Assembly: GCA_021795795.1 (NCBI GenBank)
Contig: JAJYPA010000071.1
Span: 1 to 24,440, forward strand
Origin: Pseudomonadota bacterium
GTDB lineage: Bacteria; Pseudomonadota; Gammaproteobacteria; Halothiobacillales; Halothiobacillaceae
Length of the DNA: 24,440 nucleotides
Direction of reading: 5' to 3'
Positions 6,688 through 14,157 of this stretch are shown here, piece after piece (position 1 is the stretch's first letter; every line of letters starts with the position of its first letter). The notes under the pieces are model-generated. The model was given only the letters and a program-made list of their open reading frames with translations, searched no databases and was not told where the DNA came from. The translations under genes were made by a program, and so were the position numbers.

Positions 6688-9108
6688 TTAATTGGGGTCC
6701 GAGACAGTCTGTAATTCGAAATCATCACCATCCTCGTTTGAGGTGGGCGTGATGCGAGGTTCCGTCAGTTGATGATTAATGATGCCCTTGTATGCTCCGA
6801 TTTGATGAAATGCTTCTTCATTGATAGACCATGGAAGATGGTGCGCCGAGACACTAACACCATCACCAAACAATACTTCGATACCCGGGCTAATTTGACG
6901 CACGAAGCTGTAAGCAGATGGTTTTCGGTGGTCATTCAGTACCCACTGAATGCGCTCCCAGTCTTCGAAGAAATACTCTTGGAGCAAAGGAATAATCTGT
7001 TGGCGAAAGACAAATGTGAGCTTTTCAAGCGTAGGTTCGTCGATCAGCGGTATGAAGTAGGCATGGCCAAGGCAATGATCCCGATCCAGTAGCACCTCAA
7101 TTCGGTCATTCATTGACCTCAGCATCTGGCCGATCTGGAGACCCTCAACTTCAACTGAATCCAAGAGTTCGGGGCGGGGTGGCATTTCTTTGAAAACAAA
7201 ACGTCGTCTGAGCGCAATATCCAGCCCTGACAGAGAACGGTCGGCAGTATTCATCGTGCCGACGAGGTAAACGTTGCTTGGAACGCTGAAAGCATCCTTA
7301 GAATAGGGAAGTACCGCTTCAAGAGCATCAGAGGCACCCTTACGTTTCGTGGGCTCAATCAGAGTAATTAGCTCGCCAAAAATTCGAGAAATATTTCCTC
7401 GGTTGATTTCATCGATGATTAGAACTCGCGTGTTGCTAACCTCTGTGTATCTATCTGAATTAGATTCGAAATGTTGTCCAATCAGCCGCTCAATTAGAGG
7501 TGGCAAAATATTGTTGTACCCATTAACTAGAAAGCGTTCTAGATCCGTCTCTGGAAGCTTTTCGAAGACCTTTTTGTCGCTGATGTCTTGGATCGATATG
7601 TCCCCCTTACGCACATGCTCCGCCAGAGTGGTCAGAATGCTCATTGCTAGTGGCAAGGTTTTACCGTTGGGCTTTTTAAGTACCAGCAATTCGGACGAAA
7701 CACGCTCAATCTTGTAGCCTGAACCGAAAGTCTGACCTATGGTGAAAGCTTGCGCAGTGCCAGATGGTTTCGTATTGAGGCTAGAAGCATTTAATAGGGC
7801 ACTAAGCTTACTCATATTTAAAACTGAACCTGGACGGAGTTCATAGAGAGTCATTTGGCTGAACCGATTGTTTAATAATTCACCGTACGGGAGTGAGGGC
7901 TCATATATACGTAACCATTTGACATTTCTTTTCTGTGCATATCCATATGAAAGCTCGGATTGAGGCTCAAAGATGTAATCCCCTGTGATCTCGCCTATGG
8001 CCCTAAATTTGAAGTTGCCATCAGAAACAACAACAAGATCCCCAGTTTTCATTCGTGTCACGAACGTGGTCACGCTTGTGACGGCATAGTCTCCGTTGGC
8101 AACGTCTGAACCTGCCTTTTGGAATCGCTCCTCAATATCCTTTCGGTTGGTGCATCCGCTGAAATCAATGGTGTCCCCATACCCAAGCATGATGTAAGCG
8201 CCTGTGATGCATTCATCGTAAATGCTGGCGTCATCTCCTTGGGTGTTACCTAATGACATTTTCCAGATTCGTCGGCCGCTTAGGTCGAGTGGTGCTTCTT
8301 CCTTGTGAGTAATTTTTACTGCCGCGGCTTCACAAAGGTTCTTGAAGATTCCATCGACAATTTCATAACGAATTTGACCACTATTTTCGTCATTTGATGC
8401 ACGCAGTCCCTCGATGAAGTCTTCGTAGCTAAAGCTCTGATGAAAAGTCACAAAGCTAATATGGCCGGTAGCGGCTAGCTCGTCATATCGGTTCTTCAGG
8501 CTGGCACGGTTATGCACGTTTTCAGCAAGAAATTTAGGGTCCAGAATTCGCAGTGCTTCATCAATGGTCGCAAAAGTTTTTCCTGTTCCGGGAGGGCCAT
8601 ACAAGATTTGATTTAATGGGGTACTACTATCACCGATGTCAGATGCAGATTGAGATATTTGCTCTGGTTCGGCGACTTCTGAATAATCGTTAGGTTTGAA
8701 ACTGCTACCAGGAATTGTTTGGTTGTCAATTTGCATTTTGTTTTTCACTTTGGAAAACCACTGGTCTATCGAATGAAGATCGTTGTTTTCAGATGAGTTT
8801 ATAACCAATGGAAGATCATTATCAAAATATGATTGATTTAAACGTCGAGTGTTCGCACCAAGTGTTACCCAGTCTTTTCCTCTGCTTAGTATGAAAAAGG
8901 CCACTCCTTTGGGGGCGCCATTTTTTCGCTCTCCTATCCTTATTTCAGTGAAGTCATTTTTCCCCCGAATGACATAATGGTCTGCGCTAGGGAAATGTTT
9001 ATTAGCAGACTCAATGGCATGCCATAACCATTTTGTGCTATCGCCCTCCAACTTAGAGATGAAGTTCTTAACCTCAGGGGTATTGTATCCGTCAGGTATT
9101 TTGTCCAT
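6688..9108 (-). CDS. mcrB: McrB-type AAA+ GTPase with large inserted EVE/PUA-like region
   Basis: An 806-residue McrB homologue, the GTP-hydrolysing DNA-recognition and motor subunit of McrBC. Walker A is GPPGTGKT at 171-178, Walker B is LIIDEINRGN at 563-572, the McrB-specific GTPase signature MNTADRS is at 619-625, and the RRRF arginine-finger region is at 634-637. In ordinary McrB proteins the YEIVDGIFK stretch (248-256) leads quickly to Walker B; here about 300 residues intervene (~262-555). The first part of this insert (280-400: IWKMSLGNTQGDD, LGYGDTIDFSG, GDLVVVSDGN, AIGEITGDY) resembles EVE/PUA-like domains that bind modified bases. The N-terminal ~130 residues are a further domain that I could not name, then a polar linker. 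The gene is clearly AT-richer than hsdM (21 G/C in 60 at 8701-8760). It is followed by mcrC after 2 bp. Confidence 0.9.
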   Translation of the reverse strand: MDKIPDGYNTPEVKNFISKLEGDSTKWLWHAIESANKHFPSADHYVIRGKNDFTEIRIGERKNGAPKGVAFFILSRGKDWVTLGANTRRLNQSYFDNDLPLVINSSENNDLHSIDQWFSKVKNKMQIDNQTIPGSSFKPNDYSEVAEPEQISQSASDIGDSSTPLNQILYGPPGTGKTFATIDEALRILDPKFLAENVHNRASLKNRYDELAATGHISFVTFHQSFSYEDFIEGLRASNDENSGQIRYEIVDGIFKNLCEAAAVKITHKEEAPLDLSGRRIWKMSLGNTQGDDASIYDECITGAYIMLGYGDTIDFSGCTNRKDIEERFQKAGSDVANGDYAVTSVTTFVTRMKTGDLVVVSDGNFKFRAIGEITGDYIFEPQSELSYGYAQKRNVKWLRIYEPSLPYGELLNNRFSQMTLYELRPGSVLNMSKLSALLNASSLNTKPSGTAQAFTIGQTFGSGYKIERVSSELLVLKKPNGKTLPLAMSILTTLAEHVRKGDISIQDISDKKVFEKLPETDLERFLVNGYNNILPPLIERLIGQHFESNSDRYTEVSNTRVLIIDEINRGNISRIFGELITLIEPTKRKGASDALEAVLPYSKDAFSVPSNVYLVGTMNTADRSLSGLDIALRRRFVFKEMPPRPELLDSVEVEGLQIGQMLRSMNDRIEVLLDRDHCLGHAYFIPLIDEPTLEKLTFVFRQQIIPLLQEYFFEDWERIQWVLNDHRKPSAYSFVRQISPGIEVLFGDGVSVSAHHLPWSINEEAFHQIGAYKGIINHQLTEPRITPTSNEDGDDFELQTVSDPN

Positions 9109-9147
9109 AAGTACTCATATTTGGTTGTTGATACTTGATTTACGATT

Positions 9148-9810
9148 TTACTGTGAATGAAGAGTATGACCCGGGCTAATTAGTACGATGCTTGGATCGA
9201 ACCATTTGGCACTTTCGCCACCGGGCGATTTGAAAGAATAGCGAGAGATCTTTGATCCGGTGAAAGTCGCCGGGTGATGTGTCTTGAATGCCCTGCCGAG
9301 GAAGCCTCTTATGATCTCAACGATCCCATGACCGCAGCAATGAGTCGTAATGCAGTCAAAATTCGGCTTGACTGCCGTATCACTGGGAACTAGGGTTACC
9401 TCAATATGACCGGCGCCTCTGCACTTTGTGTACGCGTCGGTTTTCATTTCTGCGGCCACAACGCCCACGCCGTCCATTGATAGATGAGCCACATCCACCC
9501 GAATAGCCATTTCTATGCGCTCCAGTGCATCCAAGGCCAGCAGGCGGAGTTTTTTGTCGAAAACATAAAGCCGCACAACATCTTCGAAGCGGCTGCCGGG
9601 TTCGAATGTGTCGGCACGCACTGGTTTTTCCAGAGTGTTTGATGCTGCCTTGTCCATTCCTCGCAGAGGGTACCGGTAGCCACTCAGCCGGTAGTAGCCA
9701 ATCCGCTCCAAATAATCCAGTGCGGCGGCTTTGTTCTCCACCACCAGGCCACGATCACGCAAACGCTGCAACTGGTCGGCAAATGACAGCCAAGGCTTGA
9801 ACGATTTCAC
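9148..9810 (-). CDS. Abi_2 (AbiD/AbiF)-like abortive-infection protein with atypical C-terminus
   Basis: A 220-residue protein. Residues 1-112 are a clear Abi_2-family start: KPWLSFADQLQRLRDRGLVV, LERIGYYRLSGYRYPLR, FEDVVRLYVFDKKLRLLALDALERIEMAIRVDVAHL. This family is HEPN-related and linked to phage exclusion. Beyond residue ~112 the expected Abi_2 continuation (the RDPWAH-type motif and W-x-A-E-L segment) is absent. Instead there is an unrelated ~105-residue tail rich in Cys/His (KCRGAGH, DCITTHCCGHG). The start is GTG at 9808-9810, overlapping the hsdS TGA by 4 nt (GTGA), so it is coupled to hsdS. The tail could be a fusion domain, or the gene could be a truncated abi joined to foreign DNA. 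The N-terminal call is firm, the status of the whole is not. Confidence 0.65.
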   Translation of the reverse strand: MKSFKPWLSFADQLQRLRDRGLVVENKAAALDYLERIGYYRLSGYRYPLRGMDKAASNTLEKPVRADTFEPGSRFEDVVRLYVFDKKLRLLALDALERIEMAIRVDVAHLSMDGVGVVAAEMKTDAYTKCRGAGHIEVTLVPSDTAVKPNFDCITTHCCGHGIVEIIRGFLGRAFKTHHPATFTGSKISRYSFKSPGGESAKWFDPSIVLISPGHTLHSQ

Positions 9811-11171
9811 GCCGTGGTTTCCTCAATGCCATTCTGGCATTCGGGCAACCGCAGCTTGCCGGAGATTAGGCGTGGTAGCAGGGTGTCGCGAAGTTGTGCC
9901 AAGCTGCGCATTTGCGTCATATGGGATCGCTTAATCATTGCAGTAAGGGTAGCAGCGAACTCACTGAGTAACTCAGCGGGCGGTAGGGCAACCAGCTCAT
10001 TTTCAAGAAAATGTTTGGTTTGAAAATTCGAGATACCTGTGCTTTGATTTTGGTATTCCCATGTCTTTCCCTGACTGTAGATATAAGTTAGGTGTTGAGC
10101 GAGCAACACCCCTACATTCTCAGATTGAGGGCGTAACAACCGACAAAAGCTCGCAGGCTCGACTGGACAATCGAATTGCTCCAGCATCTGATCAGAGAGG
10201 TACAGGGAGCGACCAGTTGGCTGGTCTTTGCTTCCCCCTGAAATCTCAAGAATTATATCCCCATGCTTAACTTCACGGCTGAGAAGCTTCCTCTGCGTGG
10301 TAAAACGGATTGGTACACGGCTTTCCGCGCCACTTTGTAGATCGGGAATATCAGTGCCACGAATGATTGCTACCTTGGTGTTGTTCTTTTCATCAGGAAC
10401 TTCACTACCCCAGTCGCCGCCGATTGTGTCTGTCAGTAGATTCCCATAGGGTACCCACGCCCACCCCCTCGGAATCAAACCCAGCTCCGACTCCTCGAAC
10501 CCATCGGGGAACAGTGTGGCCGTCGCTTCATCCATGCCCTCTGGCAGTCGGCCCTCGGCTTTGGCATGAACGGGGTCGAAATCAACGAACCATGACTTGA
10601 AGATGGCCTGCGCGATGGCTTCCAGCGTGGCATTGGTTTCGCGCAGGAGGGCGATGCAGTCGTCGAGAGCACCAAGAAGCGCGGAAATTTCAGTTTGTGT
10701 AGTCAGTGGTGGTAGTTTCATCTTGAATTTGAAACAGTCACCAACTCGAATATGACTTACTACGGAGCCAGACCCCTCGTGACTTCTAAACTGCTCTTGA
10801 AGTGCCGGAGAAAGAAAAGCATAGAGCAGGAAACGTGGTAACAACATTGCTGGATTCGCACGATATTGCATAACACGCTGACCAAGAAAAAGTCCATGCG
10901 GTTTATCTACAAGGCCCACCTCACCAATTGGTGCTTCTCGTGTAAGCAAAACATCACCATGTTCAAGAGAAGCTCTACGGGTCCATTTTTCGTAAGTCAG
11001 CTTATCTACGAAGCGGCAACTGCTCAAATCAATCCGGCCATTGCGAATATTCGTGGTACGAACCATTCGATAGGGAGTTGGCTGCTCCACTATCGGAGCT
11101 GTTTTGTTTACACAGTCGACTATCAGCTCGCAGACTTGATCAATAACTACGGTTGGCCACTCAGAACTCAT
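9807..11171 (-). CDS. hsdS: Type I restriction-modification specificity subunit HsdS
   Basis: The 454-residue DNA-recognition subunit, which directs HsdM and HsdR to a bipartite target. Two variable target-recognition domains (about 1-150 and 232-390) alternate with two conserved helical spacers. The first spacer is visible as ALLGALDDCIALLRETNATL and SWFVDFDPVHAKAEG (165-207). The second is near the C-terminus: QMRSLAQLRDTLLPRLISGK (424-443). I choose the ATG at 11169-11171 (MSSEWPT), which has a G-run 5-10 nt upstream and overlaps the hsdM stop by 11 nt; an ATG five codons earlier (11186) is possible. The recognition sequence cannot be read from the protein. The gene is coupled to hsdM upstream and to the Abi-like gene downstream. 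Confidence 0.95.
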   Translation of the reverse strand: MSSEWPTVVIDQVCELIVDCVNKTAPIVEQPTPYRMVRTTNIRNGRIDLSSCRFVDKLTYEKWTRRASLEHGDVLLTREAPIGEVGLVDKPHGLFLGQRVMQYRANPAMLLPRFLLYAFLSPALQEQFRSHEGSGSVVSHIRVGDCFKFKMKLPPLTTQTEISALLGALDDCIALLRETNATLEAIAQAIFKSWFVDFDPVHAKAEGRLPEGMDEATATLFPDGFEESELGLIPRGWAWVPYGNLLTDTIGGDWGSEVPDEKNNTKVAIIRGTDIPDLQSGAESRVPIRFTTQRKLLSREVKHGDIILEISGGSKDQPTGRSLYLSDQMLEQFDCPVEPASFCRLLRPQSENVGVLLAQHLTYIYSQGKTWEYQNQSTGISNFQTKHFLENELVALPPAELLSEFAATLTAMIKRSHMTQMRSLAQLRDTLLPRLISGKLRLPECQNGIEETTA

Positions 11172-12732
11172 ACCCAAGCCCCCCAAGCTTTTGCCGGATC
11201 AGCGCATCCAGTTCTGCGCCTTTGGCCATTTGTTCGCCGAGCTTTTCGGTGAGTGTCTGCATTTTCACGGCAAAGGCTTCATCATCGTCTTCGACCGCTT
11301 CGGCACCGACATATCGACCCGGCGTCAGTACATGGCCGTGTTCGGCGATCTCCTTGAGGGTGACGCTGCGGCAGAAGCCGGGGATGTCGGTGTAGTCATT
11401 CACCACGCCGCCTTTGTCCAGCGGCTCGCCCCGCCAGTCGGCGACGGTTTGGGCAATGCGCTCGATCTCTTCCTCGGTCAACTGAATCTGAACCCGGCTG
11501 ACATTCGTTCCGAGCTTGCGGGCATCAATAAACAGCACTTCACCCTTGCGTTGCTGCTTGCCCTTGGTGAGAAACCACAGGCAGGCGGGAATCTGGGTAT
11601 TGAAGAACAACTGACCGGGCAGGGCGACCATGACTTCCACCACATCGGCCTCAACCATCGCGGCGCGTATCTCGCCCTCGCCACTCTGGGATGAGCTCAT
11701 CGAACCGTTCGCCAGCACGATGCCCGCGCGTCCGCCCGATTTGAGGTGGTAGAGCATGTGTTGCAGCCAGGCATAGTTGGCGTTGCCCTGCGGCGGCGTG
11801 CCGTACACCCAGCGCGGGTCGCCCTCCAGACTTCCATGCCACCAGTCGCTGATGTTGAACGGCGGGTTCGCCATCACAAAATCCGCCCGCAGATCGGGAT
11901 GCTGATCACGGGTGAACGAATCGGCCGGTTCACGCCCGAGGTTGAACTCGATGCCGCGAATAGCAAGGTTCATGGCAGCCAGTCGCCAAGTGGTCGGGTT
12001 GGATTCCTGCCCATAGATCGACACATCGTTGATTTTGCCACCGTGCGCTTCGATGAATTTCTCCGATTGCACGAACATGCCGCCCGATCCGCAGCACGGG
12101 TCATACACCTTGCCTTGATGTGGGTTCAGTACGCCAACCAGTGTCTGCACGATGGATGCTGGCGTATAGAACTGCCCACCGCGCTTGCCCTCGGCCGAGG
12201 CGAACATGCCGAGGAAGTATTCATACACCTGACCGAGAATGTCTTTAGCTTGCGCCGCATCGGCACCAAAGCCGATGGTCGAGACGAGATCAACCAATTC
12301 GCCGAGCTTGCCGTCCGGCAGCGATGCGCGGCCATACCGCTTATCCAGAATCCCCTTGAGTTTGGGGTTTTCCACTTCAAGGGCCGTGAGGGCCGCATCA
12401 ATCTGCTTGCCGATGTCCGGTTGCTTCGCTGCCGCCCGGATCACTTCCCAGCGGGCGCTTTCCGGCACCCAGAATGCATTGACGGCACGGAAGTAATCCC
12501 GATCTTCCAGTTCGGCTTCAATCGTCTCAAGATCAGGCGTTTCGCCGAGGAAATACTCATCGTCAGGGTCGGCAAAGCGCCGGGCGAGTTCATCCCGCCG
12601 CGCGGTGAATGTATCGGAGACGAACTTGACGAAAATCAACCCGAGCACCAGATGCTTGTATTCCGCCGCATCCATGTTGGAGCGGAGCTTGTCGGCTGTT
12701 GCCCAAAGGGTTTTTTTGATGTCGTTGATCAT
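11161..12732 (-). CDS. hsdM: Type I restriction-modification methyltransferase subunit HsdM
   Basis: A 523-residue N6-adenine DNA methyltransferase subunit. It modifies the site chosen by HsdS using S-adenosylmethionine and is also required for restriction. Motifs: the N-terminal helical domain (KKTLWATADKLRSNMDAAEYK), GQFYTP at 186-191, the SAM-binding DPCCGSGG at 211-218, and the catalytic NPPF at 289-292. Length is typical. The start is the ATG at 12730-12732 (MINDIKK), with AGGAAG about 10 nt upstream; an in-frame ATG 14 codons further out (12774) lacks family support. It is the first gene of the leftward defence cluster. No strong sigma-70 promoter was identified upstream. The 363-codon open frame on the plus strand here is antisense to it. 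Confidence 0.97.
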   Translation of the reverse strand: MINDIKKTLWATADKLRSNMDAAEYKHLVLGLIFVKFVSDTFTARRDELARRFADPDDEYFLGETPDLETIEAELEDRDYFRAVNAFWVPESARWEVIRAAAKQPDIGKQIDAALTALEVENPKLKGILDKRYGRASLPDGKLGELVDLVSTIGFGADAAQAKDILGQVYEYFLGMFASAEGKRGGQFYTPASIVQTLVGVLNPHQGKVYDPCCGSGGMFVQSEKFIEAHGGKINDVSIYGQESNPTTWRLAAMNLAIRGIEFNLGREPADSFTRDQHPDLRADFVMANPPFNISDWWHGSLEGDPRWVYGTPPQGNANYAWLQHMLYHLKSGGRAGIVLANGSMSSSQSGEGEIRAAMVEADVVEVMVALPGQLFFNTQIPACLWFLTKGKQQRKGEVLFIDARKLGTNVSRVQIQLTEEEIERIAQTVADWRGEPLDKGGVVNDYTDIPGFCRSVTLKEIAEHGHVLTPGRYVGAEAVEDDDEAFAVKMQTLTEKLGEQMAKGAELDALIRQKLGGLGYEF

Positions 12733-13242
12733 GGGAGCGGTATCTTCCTGAATGAGGCCGTGGTGTTGGCGCAATCTGCAGTTTGCAGTATGCCAAAACC
12801 AATAACGCAGCTTTGTATCACACGGGGGGCGACATGAAGCCAGCCTATGAGATTGAGCCTAGGAGATCGGGGAGCGGCGCGAAGAAATCCGCAATCAAAG
12901 CGAATAATACCGAGATATGAGCGCCACACAACCGCAACCAAGATGAAGCATGGGTGCGGCATAGAGGCGCTACTTCCTCGGATGTTGCGGTGCCGTCGCC
13001 AGGCAAGCAGCGCGAGAAGAGGGATTTCCTCGCGGAATGCGCATAGCTAGGAATGCCCTGCGACTGGTCTAGCCTGCGGGGGCAGCATACTGTTTTATCT
13101 CTTTGCCGTTGTGTTGATAGCCGCGCGAGTGAGTTAGAAGTGGCGAAATAGCCTAAGCGGACATTGCTGCAAGCATCAAAATCAAGGTGTCAATTAACCA
13201 GAAATGGAGCGAATAGAAAAAATCTATCGAAAAAAATCCGAT
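12733..13242. other. Gene-poor region between hsdM and the plus-strand small genes
   Basis: About 500 bp without a supportable gene. Divergent promoters for hsdM (leftward) and the small-gene cluster (rightward) must lie here. A GC hairpin is visible at 13011-13034 (CGCGAG / CTCGCG, 12-nt loop) without a T-run. AT-rich sequence starts at about 13170. Short open frames on both strands look random, and I see no degraded protein similarity. Confidence 0.5.
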
Positions 13243-13248
13243 TCTAAT
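13243..13248 (+). promoter_or_regulatory. Candidate -10 box for the small-gene cluster
   Basis: TCTAAT matches TATAAT at five of six positions and lies in an AT-rich tract. It would start transcription a few bases downstream, right at the base of the 13254-13294 hairpin. No good -35 box lies 16-18 nt upstream, which would fit an activator-dependent promoter. Inferred. Confidence 0.3.
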
Positions 13249-13253
13249 TTTTC

Positions 13254-13294
13254 AAACCCCCTAATAGCTCACAGGACGAACTTTTAGGGGGTTT
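13254..13294 (+). promoter_or_regulatory. 11-bp perfect stem-loop sequestering a Shine-Dalgarno-like G-run
   Basis: AAACCCCCTAA (13254-13264) pairs perfectly with TTAGGGGGTTT (13284-13294) around a 19-nt loop. The right arm carries the only ribosome-binding-like sequence (AGGGGG, 13286-13291) in front of the ATG at 13296, so in RNA the stem would hide it. This could be a translational switch or leader structure. The short T-run after the stem (4 T) makes a simple terminator less likely but possible. Confidence 0.6.
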
Positions 13295-13295
13295 T

Positions 13296-13571
13296 ATGCG
13301 TCGGGTTTTCACGGTTTCAGCTTCATTGGCGAGGATTCGGTTGGACTCATCACCACGCACAGTCAGCACGGTGGATAGCGTATTCAGCAGACTCATGCGT
13401 TCTGTGTCGACCGTTATTGGCTGCGCGGGCTATCCACAAACCAAAACGCGTGGGTTGCTGGTCTACGGATGGTCTGTTCTACGCTTCGAGGTGGGTGAGT
13501 TCAGACAAGACTTGGATCGCTGCGTTGCAACGATGGTGCAGTGCATCCGAAGCATCGAAAGCCGGAGCTAG
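13296..13571 (+). CDS. Small hypothetical protein preceding the PrtN-like gene
   Basis: A 91-residue basic, Ser/Arg-rich product starting MRRVFTVSASLARIRLDSS, with AGYPQTKTRGLLVYGWSVLR in the middle. I do not recognise a domain. The style, including the GYP...GLxVYGWSVLR block, recalls short ORFs found upstream of regulators in integrative elements and satellite prophages, but that is memory, not a search. Its G-run ribosome site is inside the 13254-13294 hairpin, and it ends 9 bp before the PrtN-like start, so it could act as a leader ORF whose translation controls the next gene. It may alternatively be a non-coding leader that happens to be open. Confidence 0.45.
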   Translation: MRRVFTVSASLARIRLDSSPRTVSTVDSVFSRLMRSVSTVIGCAGYPQTKTRGLLVYGWSVLRFEVGEFRQDLDRCVATMVQCIRSIESRS

Positions 13572-13580
13572 TGAATTATT

Positions 13581-13841
13581 ATGAACACGACTTTTCTGCT
13601 CATGGCTGAATACAACACTGCCGACATTCCTTTGGAATTAGTGGCCAAAAAATACCTCGGCATGGACGAACGCACGGCCAAAATGCGTGCGACACGCGGC
13701 GAACTGCCATTCCCGGCTTATCGCGCGAGCGGGCAAAAAAGTCCTTGGCTTGTTCGCGCAACCGATCTGGCGTTTTACCTCGATGCTGCCAGAGCGCGGG
13801 CTGCGCAAGACTGGCAAAGACGACAGAATGCAGTCGTGTAA
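13581..13841 (+). CDS. PrtN (pyocin activator)-like regulator
   Basis: An 86-residue protein of the pyocin-activator PrtN family. The beginning MNTTFLLMAEYNTADIPLEL, a helix-turn-helix-like KYLGMDERTAKMRATRGELPFPAYRA, and the following KSPWLVRATDLAFYLDAARA are the usual landmarks of this group. PrtN activates pyocin genes in Pseudomonas; relatives sit beside integrases of genomic islands and prophages, where they probably act as excision or transcription activators. Family length is matched. It is read toward the integrase, which is convergent. An AGGAG-like site is not optimal (GGAG about 15 nt upstream). The role in this island is inferred from context. Confidence 0.7.
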   Translation: MNTTFLLMAEYNTADIPLELVAKKYLGMDERTAKMRATRGELPFPAYRASGQKSPWLVRATDLAFYLDAARARAAQDWQRRQNAVV

Positions 13842-13870
13842 AAAAATTTTTCAACCCCGACCTAAAGCAA

Positions 13871-14134
13871 ATGACCATGCTCCACTCAAAAAAAGACCTG
13901 ATCGCTCGTATCGAAGATTTTAATGACACCTCGTTTCTTGCGGAGAAACTCTATGAGATTTCGCACGATTGCAGTATCGAGGACATGCCGACAGAAGCGA
14001 AGTATTACCTGATGGAAGCCGTTACAAACCTCAATGGACTGTACGATTTATGCAGGCAGCTTGCCCATCATTTGAATGTTGAAGCATTCAATGCTCAGAA
14101 AGAAAAAGGCGATGGTGAGGCAGACTGCGAATAA
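13871..14134 (+). CDS. Hypothetical protein, acidic helical, 87 aa
   Basis: An 87-residue protein starting MTMLHSKKDLIARIEDFNDT (ATG at 13871; a second ATG lies at 13877). The longer open frame upstream overlaps the PrtN-like gene out of frame and is not used. Predicted mostly helical and acidic, with a KYYLMEAVTNLNGLYDLCRQ segment in the middle and a charged tail (KEKGDGEADCE). No domain recognised. It follows the PrtN-like gene by 29 bp on the same strand and ends 23 bp before the convergent integrase stop, so it is part of the same regulatory cargo of the island. Confidence 0.6.
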   Translation: MTMLHSKKDLIARIEDFNDTSFLAEKLYEISHDCSIEDMPTEAKYYLMEAVTNLNGLYDLCRQLAHHLNVEAFNAQKEKGDGEADCE

Positions 14135-14157
14135 GGCTCTGCTTCTTGATTGGGCGT

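Noticed and set aside
11746..12837. 363-codon plus-strand open frame opposite hsdM
   Set aside because: It lies antisense to a methyltransferase with all motifs, and its peptide shows no domain. High GC and reversed codon bias explain the long frame.
13011..13034. CGCGAG/CTCGCG hairpin as a terminator
   Set aside because: Only six paired bases, a 12-nt loop, no T-run, and no transcript ends are expected there.
13745..13870. Longer N-terminal extension of the 87-aa hypothetical protein
   Set aside because: It overlaps the PrtN-like gene in another frame and has no ribosome site; the ATG at 13871 gives a compact protein.
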